Shown here one piece after another: positions 1-12,759 of a DNA stretch of 64,000 nt. The DNA is taken from assembly GCF_022605725.1 (NCBI RefSeq), contig NC_065549.1:32813690-32877689 (forward strand), read 5' to 3'. Both the position numbers and the translations under genes were made by a program. Source of the DNA: Anthonomus grandis grandis (Eukaryota > Arthropoda > Insecta > Coleoptera > Curculionidae). Under the pieces are notes generated by a model, which made no database searches, was not told the origin of the DNA, and saw nothing but the letters and a program-made list of their open reading frames with translations. Every line of letters begins with the position of its first letter. Within the stretch, counting starts at the first letter, position 1.

Positions 1-440
1 TTTTCATTAAATCCTTAAAAATAATTCGATCTATGGTTTTGTTAATAAAGTGTATAGGACCCACCTTTTTCCATGAGAAACAATCCCGTAAAAACACTGT
101 TCTTACCATCTTTAACTGTCCGTATAACGTATTTTGTATTTAGGCTTTTTAGAGGGGCGTCTAATAAAAAACTTTTCGTCTACCAACCTTCTCTAAACAG
201 TCCATGGACCAACCAGAATTCCTGAAATTTCAGCAATAATTCTAGGTACAGATCCTCGAGGATCATTTTGAGAAACTCTTTTAATGCATCTGTCGGTCCA
301 TATTGTTGTTTTTTTGGTCTTCCGGGTTTAGGTAAATTCTCTAAATGTCTCCTTTCTATATTTGTACCTGTTATTGCAAAAGGTCTTGCAAGCTCCACTG
401 CAATTAAGCCTTACTAGGCTCATAGTGCTCCTCTATTGAT
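1..440. other. No recognised gene
   Basis: I recognise no gene here. A 72-codon minus-strand frame at 180-398 contains a short KPGRPKK (AT-hook-like) stretch, but it has no other support and probably is chance or decayed transposon sequence. Confidence 0.4.
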
Positions 441-2520
441 GGAGTAGGGAACTTCTCCCTCAGCTCGTCATACAGCCCAGCAAATCAACGAAAGCGACAA
501 CGTCGTTAAGGCACTCCTGATCTCTGCAAGGGATGGGTGAGATAAAGCTACTAGGTATTGACGAGAGAGCAGGGCAGTCGCAAAGTATGTACTCTATTGT
601 CTTGTCCTCATGGTTGCATGCCCTGCATAGTGGACTTCTGCTTAGTTCCATTTTAAGAACGTGGCCATTTGATTGGCAGTTATAAGATGTTTCCCATTAG
701 TCAGAGACAATTTGCGAATTGCCTCCAGTTTGTCCGAGTAGCTGAAAGCCCCTTGGATAAATTGCAGCCTTGAGTATCATCCTACTGCTCTTTCAAAAGC
801 GTATGAGGCTGAGATTTTATTAGCTTTTTGATATTCACCATAGTCAGATCCACGAAGGACTCCGGCCCTACTGGTTGAAGAGCGGCGGCGCTCTTGTCAA
901 GGGAGTCGGCGCGGCCGCCCGATTTCCCTTGCTGTGATTGTGCTTCTTGATCCAGTCGACCTTTACTCTGCTTTCGGAACCAGCCTTCACGAGGGTACGA
1001 TGGCATTGCTAAACTAGTTCCGACGTGACGACTTGACAGCGCAATCTGTGTTGATATTCACCATTCTTCAAGTAAACAGTATTTTGCTGCCGATTTTTTG
1101 TTCTGCCACCAGGGTTATGCCGTATATTTCAGTTTGAAAGACACTTGGCATAGTGCCTAATGCCTAGGTCTTTGGAATATTACGCTCCATTTCGAACCTG
1201 TTTTAGTTTTAGAACAGTCCGAATAGATATTCGTAATACCCGCCATGCGATTAGTACCACTGCACTTTATGTTGATTGTGTAGGGTTTGTTGAAAGTAAA
1301 GATTGAAGAAGCAACGTCAACTCGAGCCGCTTACTGGTATAGAAAGAGTTTGTTAATTCTTGCCAGAGGCGAGTTCTTTGCAGGCCTATCTATATCCACA
1401 CTTATGGTCATTCCAATAGAGCGGAAGCGTATCATTGTAAGTAAGGCGACTTCCTGGACATAAAAGTCTAGGAGCGTCAGACACAACATCATAGCTCATA
1501 GGTCCAGTTATGTTGAGGCAAGCCACTCTTTGAACATGGTCTAGTTTTCGATAAATTTGGACCTTTTAATGTTCCACTTTTTGGTTCTACACAATAGCGC
1601 CATACGTTAGCAAAGATCTTATGATAGCTTTTTAGATCAATATAGCCTCCCTGAAGGAGCAGCCCCAAGTCTTGCGAATTATGTACCTCCATTGCTCATA
1701 ACACATATATTCTTTCTGTACACTTTTTGTAATGTCAGAGTTTATTATTAATTTACGTTTTGTAATGAGAGTTATTTAGTTTGCTATCGAGTGTCACACC
1801 TAGGTACTTGACTTCCGATGCATAATTTAGTGACGTGCCTGATATTTTGGGTGCCAGAAGAGATGATATTTTCGTCTTTTTCGTGAATGATTACACATTT
1901 TTTCCCCATGATTTGAAGAGCCACCTGCACTTTTTTGCAAAGCGATTGCTCAAATTTACCCGTTTGCAAAATGACTAAGCTATCCGAGTAGTGATCATTA
2001 TTCAGGCGAATGATGCGACTATCCAAAGCCACGTTTCATAGTAGAAGTAATATCACCCCTCCCTACGCATAGCCCCTGGTCATCATTCTCCTAATTTTAA
2101 CGTCCTGCACACTGATGTATAAAATTCTCTTGGAAAGCGTGTTGAGAATTCATCTGATCAACGTGTCTAGGGTGTGCCTAATTTTAAGCGGCTTATTTTA
2201 GAGAAAGTTGTTTTATCAAACGCACCCTCGATGTTAATAAATACACCCAGGGTGAACTCTTTGTGGTCCATCGATCTTTCCACCCGCCCTATCACTAAAT
2301 GTAGAATAGAGTGTGTTAATCTCCCTGGAGTGTATTAATGTTGATTTGGATAAAGTGATTCAAAGAAGAGTTAGATGTCAAGATTTCATCACTTATATAT
2401 CTTTCGCACAGCCTTTTCATGGATTTCAAGCAAAAAGATGATGGACGATATAATACGGATGATAGGACGATAAGCTTTGGAGGTCTTATGGTCCGTCCTT
2501 TCTGGTTTAAAAAGAAACTT
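440..2520 (-). pseudogene. Decayed LINE with RT and RNase H remnants
   Basis: Minus-strand pieces in several frames follow the order of a non-LTR retrotransposon polyprotein. From upstream: 'PERTDHKTSKAYRPI' near 2510-2470 (RT finger region); 'LGVFINIEGAFDKT' at about 2250-2205 (RT motif A); a worn YADD block read as 'YSDSLVILQTGKFEQ' in 1784-2032; an RNase H tail 'VGPESFVDLTMVNIKKLI' within 782-1006; and a C-terminal zinc knuckle C-x2-C-x4-ED...C-x-C at 460-651. The same landmarks recur in the better-preserved plus-strand LINE at 54.6-57.4 kb ('LGAFLDIEGAFDNT', 'YADDIVILTRGG', 'VGPEPTCYVSDKT'), so the two belong to one clade but not one recent family. Many stops and frameshifts; no endonuclease seen; certainly inactive. 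Confidence 0.8.
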
Positions 2521-3731
2521 AACTTTGATGTCTCTTCTTATTACAAGAAAAAATTATTTTAGATACACTGTATCTGGGCAACTCAAATTGTCTTGATATA
2601 TCAGCTTATTTTTTACCTTTCCTAAATGCATTCACAATTATCCGTTTTAAGTCTTTTGGAATTGAAACCAAATTTTTTGGCGTAATTATTTCAAGACAAA
2701 AATATTCAAAATATTTAAAAAAATCACAAAAACTATTTTTGACTTTTTTTCACCGAAAATTTATCGTTATATCGTTGGCGAGAGAAGCCAATGATAACAA
2801 ACCACAAAATGTAACTTATAACGGTTTCAATCTACGACAATTATCACGACACACATTTTTAACTATTCTGACAAAAAATTTAAATTTAATTTAAAGAAAA
2901 TAAAACACCAAGCAAAACACATTATTTTTATAGACATAACTTTAATAACAATATTAAAAAATTAAATAGTAGAACCTTTGGTGTGATACTTAAATTACGA
3001 GACAGTTTTATTACTAACCAAAAACTCTTTATTTTACTCTCGACACGTCTTTCGCTAACGATGTTAGCATCTTCGGTGGAAAATTAAAACTAAACCAAAA
3101 CTGCTATATAAGACCACTTGTAAGTAATTAAGAGTCTACTCGCCACTTCTAACAAAACAACTGTAAGCGAATACGCGATGTTCCAAGGTCCATGACTCCA
3201 TGGTTGCGACTGAAAGTAAGTTGACTGAAAGGCTTTAAATCAAGAAACGAATTATAATAAGGTGCACGCCACTCTCTTTTTCAACAGCCGCGTACTGTCC
3301 ATCCGAAAAATATTTGGTTTCTATGCTCCACCCTGTATATACTAAATATATTAACCCCATTCACCAAGAGAGTAGTGAATGGATGAAAGACTGAAAGAGT
3401 TATTTAGTTTATTTCACAATATACATATATATTCCACATTATCATCCACATTTCAGTTCTTTTTTAGGTAAGTTATAATATCTACGTGTAGCATTCCTGG
3501 TATGTAGGATCTAGTAGAGATACAGTTTCTTATTCCAAGCAAAATGCTTGGTCGCCACAGTTAAAAAGTTTGTATAGATTTTTTTTTATTTGAACGCAGT
3601 TTTAATAAGAAAGTTTCGTTGCTTTACAATGTTTAAATGAATATAACAATATAGCCGAAAAGCTTATATTCATAGCCCTCTTCGATTATAGTGAAAAAGA
3701 ATAAATATACTGAATACTTTAGTCTTATAAA
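2521..3731. other. AT-rich spacer between elements
   Basis: I recognise no coding sequence. The stretch contains one copy of a dispersed repeat (2966-3085, listed separately). A lone CCACCCTGTATA at about 3331-3342 looks like the end of a mariner-type terminal repeat with no visible partner. Confidence 0.5.
2966..3085. repeat. Dispersed repeat, copy 1
   Basis: This stretch ('CCTTTGGTGTGATAC ... CTTTATTTTACTCTCGACACGT ... GATGTTAGCATCTTC') aligns with 10257-10355 over its whole length at moderate identity. It looks like the 3' untranslated end of a retroelement, but no coding part is attached. Confidence 0.6.
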
Positions 3732-5707
3732 CAGGGTGTTCATTTGAGAACTTCCCACGGATTTATCGAAAACCACTGTTTAAAAAAAAAACGCTGAAAT
3801 ACATCAAAAGGTTTGTCAAGGGGGACAAGTTTCTAACCTAAAATTACTTCGTCTTTCGAAGTCTTTTATTTTGACGTTTGATTTTTTTAAATCGGTCGAT
3901 TCGTTTTCGAAAAAATTAGAAAAATCTTTGTTTATCTTAAATTTGTTTAGATAGAAAACAAAAACATGAAAATATCAGTTTTTATTTCAATAAGTGTTTA
4001 AAATGTTGCATGTTAGGGTTTGCCAAATCTACAATTCGTTTATAATTTAAAACGGAAACTACCAACATAAACAGCAATTCCGAAGATAAGACGTGGAAAA
4101 AACTAAACAACCCGAAATTTTTTTTCGCATTCTTTTCATCAACACAGATAATATCCTGGGCGAACTGTATTTATTGTTATACCTGCTTAGTTATTTATAG
4201 TTGCTAAGGAAAATAAAGAATTTATTTTGCGGTCAGTTACATTTGTGACAGTCTTGGAATAGTGAAAATTTATTTGTTGAATTGAAGATTTTACTTCCAA
4301 AATGGTTTACACACTAGCCGAAAGAGTGGAAATTATTTTAATTTATGGTGCCCAAAATCAATGTGCTCGGCAAACTGCCGTCACGTTTAACACCAGACAT
4401 CTGGAGAAGATAACTTCGCATGGGTATGTTTTCGACCTTGTTACTTAGTTTACTGAAACTGGATCTGTTGCAAATAAAAAACGTGATCATCGACGAATTT
4501 TGGATATAGCCGCTCAAGTTGAAGTTTTGGGTCATTTTGGAATAAATCCTAATACTTCATTACGCAAAATTTTTACTGCCTCTGGTATTTCATTAGGCTC
4601 TGTTCACACAGTTACCAAACTTCATAAATTTCATCCATTCAAAATGAAAATATTACAAGAGTCCGAAGACGATTTTGATAGGCGAGTTGAGTTTTGTGAA
4701 GATTAATGATAATACTATTCATGTAAAAAATATCTGCTTCAGCGATGAATGCACATTTTATCTAAACGAATTCGTTAATAAGCATAACTGTAGATATTGA
4801 AGCAATGAAAATCCTCATGCATTTGTACAAGGACGTACCCAGAGCCCTCAAAAAATTTATGTATGGGCAGGCATTTTAGGAAATACAGTGATTGGGCCAT
4901 TATCTATTAACGGAAATTTAAATGGAGACATTTATTTGGATATGTTGGAAAATACCATCAATCCGCTTATCACTAAATCTATTGAAAACCAAATCAATGA
5001 TGGAAACCCTATACTTGATGAGGCTGAAATATATATCCAGCAAGACGGCGCTCCTCCTCACTATGTTCTTCCCGTTTGGCAATGGCTAGACGACTAGTTT
5101 CCAGATAAATGGATAGGGCGAAGGGGGCCTATAGAATGGCCTGCTAGATTTCCTGATAAAACGCCGTTAGACTTTTTTCTATGGGGTCATTTGAAATCTA
5201 TTGTGTTTACTTCCCAACCTGAAAGTTTGGATGAACTTCGTCAACGCATCGTCGACAGCACTGCCATGATATCCCACAACATGTTTTTGAAAATGTCCAT
5301 CAGGAATTTGAACATCGCCTATATCATTGTTTGGCCAAAAACAAGCAACATTTTTAAGACCTATTGAAATAAAAACTGATATTTTCATGTTTGTGTTTTC
5401 TATCTGATTAAATTAAGGTAAACAAAGATTTTTTAAATTTTCTCGAAAATGAATCGACCGATTTAAAAAAATCAAACGTCAAAACAAAAGACTTCGAAGG
5501 ACCTTTTAAACAAGCTATTACTCAATACCCCTTGCCATTTAAAATTTTTAAGGGGATGATCCTGGGGGGCAATGGGTGAAAGGGGGTGAAGTAATTTTAG
5601 GTTAGAAAGTTGTTCCCCTTGACAAACCTTTTGACGTATTTCGGCGCTTTTTTTTTAAAGTGGTTTTCGATAAATCCGATGTGGGAAGTTTTTAAATGAA
5701 CACCCTG
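3732..5707 (+). mobile_element. Mariner-like element with long TIRs (MLE-1)
   Basis: The element begins CAGGGTGTTCATTT and ends with the complement AAATGAACACCCTG. The inverted repeats run about 250 bp (3732-3990 against 5385-5707). The right arm has about 80 extra bases near 5516-5600, including a G-rich block. The right end is followed by TA, the mariner target; the left end is preceded by AA, so one flank has mutated. A broken transposase lies between the arms. Arm divergence is visible by eye, so this copy is not young. Confidence 0.85.
4302..5353 (+). pseudogene. MLE-1 transposase, broken
   Basis: The reading starts at ATG 4302 (MVYTLAERVEIILIYG...), the usual N-terminus of the insect DUF4817/DDE_3 mariner-like transposases. 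The helix-turn-helix region is cut by a stop near 4446 and by frame changes. Recognisable later are 'RILDIAAQVEVLGHFG', 'CFSDECTFYLNEFVNKHNCRY' (first catalytic Asp), 'IYIQQDGAPPHY' (second Asp) and 'PDKTPLDFFLWGHLKS' (third Asp region). The tail 'HVFENVHQEFEHRLYHCL' runs in a shifted frame to about 5353. Stops, including one at 5095-5097, rule out function. The product would cut at the TIRs and insert at TA. Confidence 0.85.
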
Positions 5708-5959
5708 TATATTACTAACATTAACTACTGAAAACGAAAAAGGAGGCACTACTCCATAAGCTTATATTCCACGTATTTTGTAATAAAACGAAAATATTAT
5801 TTTACAATTACAATGTATAGATTACCTTGCGTTATTCGTAGAGTTCTAAACATTTTTTTTTCTGGATATCTTCAGCAGAAACTGTAGACATTTTAATATT
5901 AATAATTCCTTGTCAGCGCATATTACATTTGCGCTTTTTTTATCTGTCTTAGTTAAAAT

Positions 5960-6425
5960 TCTACAGTGAAAACATGAATATTAATCATATACATAGAAGA
6001 GTACACCGCAGACTGTGAAGTTGAAATTGATAGGGCCGTAACGCTAATTGAGAAAGGTTATTCCAGAAGAAGAGTCGCACAAATTATGAATGTTAATTCT
6101 AATTCTTAGCGATCGGGTCACTATAAGCAGAGCATGGATTCGGTACAAAGAGCCACATCACTTCAAGAAGACCGTTTATTAAGTCTGTGGGCGATAATAG
6201 AACGAACTACTACTGCACGAGCGCTTTAAAATCAGTTAGCAGCCGCAACGGGAATCCGAAGTTCTGATCAAACAGTACGTAATAGACTTCATCAGTCTCA
6301 ATTGCGTGCTAGGAGGCCGGTTAGAGTACCCGTAGCCAATCGAGAGTTCTAGCCGTGACACTGGTTTCGTGGCGTCAAAATTGAAGCCGAGATTTGGTGG
6401 CGCACGCCGTACAGTGGAACGACTA
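5960..6425 (+). pseudogene. Tc1-like transposase N-terminal remnant
   Basis: Plus-strand translation gives 'VEIDRAVTLIEKGYSRRRVAQIM', then 'RTTTARAL', then 'SDQTVRNRLHQSQLRARRPVR'. This is the bipartite paired-like DNA-binding region of Tc1 transposases. Stops fall inside it (for example after NVNSNS and ARAL). The catalytic domain is absent. The sequence beyond 6430 is very AT-rich and not recognisable. Confidence 0.75.
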
Positions 6426-6429
6426 AGTG

Positions 6430-7185
6430 GAGATACCGCGGGACTTAATATTTTACATTTTACAAGATAATATATTTTTTTTATTATTACGTATTTTTAG
6501 ATATATGATAAATGTTTTAAATATTTTTTATTATTTATTTTATTGGAAAAATATACATAAACGGTGTTTCAAATTCGTCTACCCTCAAAATACGAAAATG
6601 GATAATTTACCCCAAAGTTGCACATTATTTACTTGTAAAAGAATATGCCATATAAAAAATATATATATTATATTTTATGTGGTTTTGCAGATTATTGAAA
6701 AAAAAAACAATTTTTCAAAAACTTCTTCTTGACACTTTTGTGGCTTGTCTTGGTTGCTATGGAAAAGTTTTTGCATTGCTGTATTACTTTTTCGTAAAAA
6801 TGTAAATGCCGAAAACAAAATTAGGTAGGTACCTACGCCAAATTTTTGTTGCTTATTTAAAAAATCGAAAATTTGAATGATTCCGAAGATAATCAAAAAA
6901 AAACCAAAAAAAAAAATTAAAACCATTTTAGTTTTTTCTGAGCTTAAACAGGAATGCAGCAAAAGGTAGGCATTATTCTAAATAAAATTAGGATTGTAAA
7001 ATGTAAGTTAAAATAAAATTGTTAATTTACCCACCTAATTTAAATACCGAATTTTTATTCTTTTTAAAACTCAAAGCGAGTATCAAAATAGTTTGGTAGT
7101 TTAAAATTTTAAATGCGTAATCTTACTATAAACTACAATAATAACTGCAGTAAAATATTATTTCGAATCAACGCAAAATATGTGT
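6430..7185. other. AT-rich spacer between two Tc1 remnants
   Basis: Open frames here are low-complexity (Phe/Ile/Asn/Lys-rich) products of AT-rich DNA. I see no family motif, terminal repeat or splice-bounded exon. Confidence 0.5.
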
Positions 7186-7189
7186 CGCG

Positions 7190-7780
7190 GAATTTTTACC
7201 ATCGCGATGCGGTCGTCGCCTCGCATGATTTCGGCTTCTGTTGTGAGGTATCGATGGAAGCGGGGATAAGTGTCCAGGCTAGAACTATCGATCGGCTACG
7301 GAGTACCCCGTTTAATTGCAGAGCAGCCAAGAGCTCTAAGAATTTTTGCCGGGGCACATCGTCATTGGACAATACCACAATGGAGTAATGTTTTGTTTAC
7401 GGATGAGTCCAGATTATGCTTACATCACAACGATGAACGAGATATTTGGCCTCAGCTGTGCAAGAAACTGTTCGGTTTGGCAGAAGGTATATTATCTTAT
7501 GGGTTGGTATATGTTTAAATAGGCGTACCGACTTAATGGTAATTGCAAACGGTTCCTTAACCGTAACGTTATTACCATTACGTTACTTAAAAGAAATTTT
7601 AACACCACACATCATTTGCACCTTTTGCAGATAATATGGGAGTAGCTTTTATTTTACAACACGATTATGCTAGGCCAGGCGTGGCTAGGATAACAACAAT
7701 TTTTTTAAATGACCATAATATTGAAGTTAGGTACGTAACATTACAATATTATCTTTCACAAATAAAGCAGAAAGCGATAG
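7190..7780 (+). pseudogene. Second Tc1-like transposase remnant
   Basis: The pieces 'AGISVQARTIDRLR' (second helix-turn-helix), 'RALRIFAGAHRHWTIPQWSNVLFTDES' (first catalytic Asp at FTDES) and 'GVAFILQHDYARPG' (equivalent of the family LQDNARPH block, second Asp) lie in order but in different frames. Its helix-turn-helix repeats the one at about 6270-6300, so it is a separate element rather than the other half of that copy. The third acidic residue is not found. Inactive. Confidence 0.75.
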
Positions 7781-7899
7781 CTTTTGCAAAAAACTACTAC
7801 ACAAAAAATGATTTAATTTTTCTCAAGTAGCTTCGTTTTTGTTTTGAGTAGTTTATTTAAAGTAATACATTTAACATAATAAAAATTAAATATTCTTAC

Positions 7900-8178
7900 C
7901 TGTAACCTTATGATATGCAAAATTTTTTTGATATTGAAATCGTTCACTAAATTTTTCATCTTTTTTAAAAGCTTCCGTGTAGGTCGGCACAGTGTTTTCT
8001 TCAACATCGTCGAAGTTGGGCCATTTATTTGTTGTTGTAGTTAAAATCGAATTAAGCCTTTGCACATCTTCCTTTTCCTTTAATTTCCTTTTTAGTTCCA
8101 TATGAAAATTTTGTTTCTCCTTTTCTTGTTTGCTTCTTAAAATATTTTCTGAACTTATTAAGTCTTGGTCCAAGCTTC
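7900..8178 (-). CDS. Candidate host-gene exon, charged coiled coil
   Basis: A minus-strand open stretch of 93 codons is bounded by a convincing acceptor (TTTATTTTAG then GAAGC at 8178) and donor (TTACAG|GTAAGAAT at 7900). The length, 279 nt, is a multiple of three and both junctions are phase 1. The product begins SLDQDLISSENILRSKQEKE and is rich in Lys and Glu (probable coiled coil), then has a mixed part with 'KWPNFDDVEENTVPTYTEAF'. I do not recognise the protein, and no neighbouring exon is convincing. It may be one exon of a gene continuing on either side. It does not resemble a transposase. Confidence 0.4.
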
Positions 8179-10256
8179 CTAAAATAAACGTAGCTTTAGC
8201 ATAAACTTATATAAACCTCGTTTATATATCATAAATTACTTAGAGGGCGTACAAAGATAATACGTGAGCATTAGTAAGCATTTAACCTAGGGCAGATTAG
8301 TGGCAGAGTTTGTGTGAAATATTAGTTAAGATAGATATGAATAATTTTCCATATTATTACATTGCTTCTTTTCTTTAATAATGGCATAATTAGTAAAACT
8401 CGGTTTTGGGTTATTTACTACCAATTTATAAATAGTCTTTAATATAGCCAAATGTAAAAGCTTTAAGCTAAATTACCTTTAAAATATTTAACAAACTAAT
8501 AAAAAAAAAACAAAATAATATAAATTAGTTCGTTCTAAAGATTTATTCCATGAGAAAACGTACCATAATCAGATCCATACAATAAAATAGTTTATATTTT
8601 AGTGGGAGAAATATTAAAATTAACAAAAGTTATTTTCAGAATCAATTTTCTAAAATTTCAAACAGTAGAAAGCTTAATTGAAACAGAGTTATACCCAGAC
8701 GTAAAACGAGAGTGTCCGAATGTATAGTGAAAATAGGGCATCGTGTTCGATCGCGGCAATCCAGTGTTTACCTAAAAAGCTAAAGTGCGATTTCTATTGA
8801 TAAAACATATACCGACATTAAAATAATATAGCATTAAAAAACCAGGACTACCTTAATTTTTGGTTATTTTAAATTCGTTGCAACATGTTTAAAGCTTATA
8901 ATACTATTGTTCATATTCAAATATTTATTTAAACAAGACAATTGTTTTGCAATAATTTCCTTAAAAAAACTTCAATAAACTAGTGATACCAAATATTAAA
9001 CTCTAATTAAAAATATTTTTATTTCAAATCGTTAGTAAAACAATGGTCAATCTCAAATAATAATTTACTTTTATTATTACTAAAATACAATAATTTATTT
9101 TTACAGAGTATCTACTTTTACAATTTTTAATCTAAGATCATATCAAATCACACAAACAAATAAATAAAGCCTCATGCTTCCTCATCCATTACGAATCATC
9201 GGTCAGTTTTGGAATTGTGTCTCGTCATTCTTCGTCGTTTAGATTTGAAACTCTATCGCTATATGCGCATGTTAGTTGCTCCTGAATTTAAAGAATTTGC
9301 CAATTAGTACATATGATTTGGACACTCGTATTTTTACTTTCTCTATAATCATACGATGATCACCAATAAGTTGATCTTATATAAAGTCATTAATTCTAGT
9401 GGATAGCTAAGACTCGCACGTGAGGATTTTTTCCCATAAAGAAGGCAAGTAAACTCGATATTGCCTATAGTTGCGGTCAATGTTTTTCTTTCATCTAGGG
9501 AGAATAGTTTAGAAATATCAGAATTTGTATGTGTCACACAGTTGATGATGACATGCTCAACGAGAAAACCTTGTATGTATGTACTGTTCATAAATGCGCT
9601 CTTTATAGTAACTTATATGTATAATATTCCAAATATGAAATTAATATCCCAGTTACTTGTTACTAAATCGTATATTTGTTTGTAATAAAGAATGATAAGT
9701 GAACATTTAATTAATTTTGAACAACAAAAGTTATAGATTTATCGGGATAATTTATGAGATGGGTAGCAGAAGAAGTAAAGGTGGTACCTGCCGACACGTG
9801 TTTTTGCTTTTCGGCTTTTTCAAGACAGGGCAGAAGTAGACCTTGGCAAAAGCAGGTTTTGGAGGAAAATACAGCATCTACACTAAAATAAGAAAAACAT
9901 GTTAGTAGGCAGTATCTTTATTTCTGCTAGCCGTCTTATAGATATCTATAAATAGAATAATACGCTCATTAAAATGGTTACCGGACTAATATGCATGTGT
10001 TTAGGAGAAATTTGAAGCTATACAGGATTGGATTTAAAATCGTTGACATGATGTATTTTATGTTTATTTTTGGGAATTTGTAGCAAATTGATACATACTA
10101 TAACTTAATAAGTATTTAGAAAAAACTAAAAAAAAATATTGAAAGTTTTACTTTCTTTAAGTAGAATATTTGGTAAATTAATAATTAACTTTTTATGGAT
10201 AATACCAACTGTAACATTTGTTAAACTAGTCCTATAGTTTTGATAGTCTATAGTCC
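8179..10256. other. AT-rich spacer, no gene recognised
   Basis: I see no transposon motif or splice-bounded exon. A minus-strand frame at 9349-9591 contains 'FSLDERKTLTATIGNIEFTCLLYG', less biased than its surroundings, but I cannot place it in a family. Confidence 0.45.
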
Positions 10257-10355
10257 TAGAGTCTTTGGTGTGACAATCTAATCAAAAAACAGTTTGACCA
10301 CAAACCAAAATCCTTTATTTTATTCTGGACATGTGTTTTGCTACAGATGTTAGCA
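10257..10355. repeat. Dispersed repeat, copy 2
   Basis: This matches 2966-3085 in the same orientation: both share 'CTTTGGTGTGA', 'CTTTATTTTA' and 'GATGTTAGCATCTT' at similar spacing. It may be part of a retroelement untranslated region. Confidence 0.6.
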
Positions 10356-10619
10356 TCTTTTTTAGGATTTTTTCTTTTACATTTTTATAGAATTAGGCCA
10401 GTAAGTCAATTTAAGACATTTTTTTGTAAATTAAAGTATCTTTTGAATTTGTTCCAATTTAACATATTCCATTTGGGTAAATCTGTGCTAATAAAAAAAC
10501 AGGATTATAGTTTTTTAGACTATATAGTTTTTAGGCGTATATATGCAATTTTAAGTTTATTTTTTTATATGAGTTTCAAATGTAATATCACTGTCAAAAT
10601 ACACGCCCAGATTTTTGAC

Positions 10620-12575
10620 CTCATTTGACTACTGGTAGCTGAACATTTCGAATCTGTGCATGAAAATTGGGAGAAACTTCAAAAGCACTTTTGCCATAAC
10701 CCAGTATTATTAGATAAGATTTGGAAGCATTTAATTTTAAGTTGTGATCCTGCAAAAAGTTATCAATACTTTTTAAATCCTCATTAAACTGAAAGTGAGC
10801 TATAGGAAAATAGATTTTGGTGTGAAAACAAAAGATATAGTTGGGAATCATCCGCGTATTGCTGTAACGTGTTTTACACAAGATTTCATGTCAGCAACAT
10901 ATAAAGAAAAGAGTAATGGGCCCAAAATAGAACCTTGTCGGACACCTGTAGATACAGTGTGGTAAAAAAATTTACTGCATAACCAGAAAATCCAAAATAA
11001 TAATGTTTTGCTAATCTAACAACCCAAGACATGTTAATTCTTTTTCTTCTTAATTTTTTCTGATTACATTAAGAAGGTTAACCAAACTGGTAGAAATGCC
11101 CAAATTTGTTGGTGAATAAATTTTTCAAAGAATTTGGATACTAACTATACTTATAGGCCTGAGGTCTTTAAATTCCTTTGGATTACTGATCTTTGCTAAA
11201 AGTTTTATAATTGCCTTTTTCCAGATTGTAGGATAAAAATTTTGTAAAATGCAACTGTTTATAATATTAAGTAATGGCTTTATATATTAAGTATGGCTTA
11301 GTTCCATAATAATTTTTTCCCAAGCAATGGCATGTTTTGTGTAATTCCTTATTTGTCTATAATATTGCAAGCGTGCGTCAGTTCTTAGTTTGAAATATTT
11401 ACGGTGGGCTTTATCCCTTTCCTTCATGAGCAATTTGATAATATCGGTAATCCACGGCGTAAATGGTTTATTGCGTATATTTCTTATTAAAAGAGGTGCA
11501 TGCCTGTTTATTAAATACACTATATTTCTATTGGAAATTTCAATTTTCATATCTATACCAGGTGTGTAATAATTTTGATCCCAATTTAATTGACTCGCAT
11601 CCAAATGTAACTGATTTAAATCTATATTTTTATAATTTCTATATTGAATTTGTTTAATGCTATTATTATTCATAGAAAAATTTAATGCTGAAAATACCAT
11701 AATATTATGGTCAGTTATATTTTTTGATATATTTATGGTCCGATTTTCTTTATTATGGAGGTTTGATTAGTTTTTATTAGATCAATAAGACTTGAAGTGT
11801 TTATGTTAAAATTATGTCTTGTAGACTTAGTAATGACATGCTTTAAATTTAAAATATCAAGTAACTGTTGAAGTATGATTTTTCCTGTATTTTGCCTTAA
11901 AAAAGCAATATTGAAATCTTTCACACATATGACCTGCTTATAGGAAGGAATAGTTAAACCAAATATTTGCTCCATCCAATCAATAAAATTTATATTAGAG
12001 AAAGATGGACGATAAATAGTGATGAACAAAATTGACTTTTTGTTTATGTTAAATTAATTACTAGCATATTTAAATTCGACATAATGTTAAAGTCAATAAT
12101 TTCAACTATTAATTTACTTTTCATATAGTTTCCCACACCACCTCAGCACGATCTCGCCTGATAAACCTGTAACCTGCTATTCTAAAAGAATTATCGTCAT
12201 CATTCGATGTTAACCATGTTTCTGATATTGTATTTCGTATATTGAAGAATATAATTAACAAATTCGTCAAATCAATTTTCACTAAGCGGATGTTAGATTG
12301 TGCAATACAATAAAAATCTCCTGCAACCCTCGCATATTTCTGAATAATCAATTTATTCTGTTGGTTAACCGTTCGCCACGTGAAATAATTATCCTCCATT
12401 ACCCCAAAAAACCCACCCAACCAGTAAACGAACTGTAACCATTTTAGCAAAAATGCATTATACCTTTTATAACTCTTTTGTTTTTTTGGGAAACACAAAA
12501 CTATATAATAAAGGCATACAATATTAACTATTGACAATTGCAGGCCTTTAACACCTCCGCACTTGTACAAGACTA
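10620..12575 (-). pseudogene. Jockey/CR1-like LINE remnant
   Basis: Minus-strand pieces run in LINE order. 12121-12570 ends 'SETWLTSNDDDNSFRIAGYRF' (start of the endonuclease/exonuclease/phosphatase domain). 11733-12029 carries 'IDWMEQIFGLTIPSYKQVICVKDFNIAFL' (the GDFN motif, worn to KDFN). 11287-11700 carries 'NKPFTPWITDIIKLLMKERDKAHRKYFK' (linker to RT). 10621-10881 carries 'FLQDHNLKLNASKSY' (after the RT active site). The linker and thumb motifs closely match the LINE at 24.4-26.3 kb ('RPFTPWITSNIKHLIKLRDKARKKY', 'HNLKLNASKS'). The catalytic core of the RT is deleted or unrecognisable. Confidence 0.8.
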
Positions 12576-12759
12576 ACTATATATAAAACGTGCGTTGGTA
12601 CTTTAATTAATGAACCAGGTAGCTAAAACTAGTGAATTACAAATAAAATACAGGGTGGCGCATATACTACACGTGATGCTTTAAATGCTTTATACATTTT
12701 TTTAAATTATGTTTTTGTTTTTATTACAGAATTGTGTAAAGAAGGCTTGGGATTTGAAA

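Noticed and set aside
180..398. 72-codon frame with KPGRPKK as an AT-hook protein
   Set aside because: The motif is short, the rest has no family features, and no ATG context or splice sites support it.
6427..6732. 101-codon plus-strand frame
   Set aside because: Low-complexity Phe/Ile/Tyr/Asn composition from very AT-rich DNA; no motif.
5960..7780. A single Tc1 element split by an insertion
   Set aside because: The right piece repeats the second helix-turn-helix already present in the left piece, so they are two copies.
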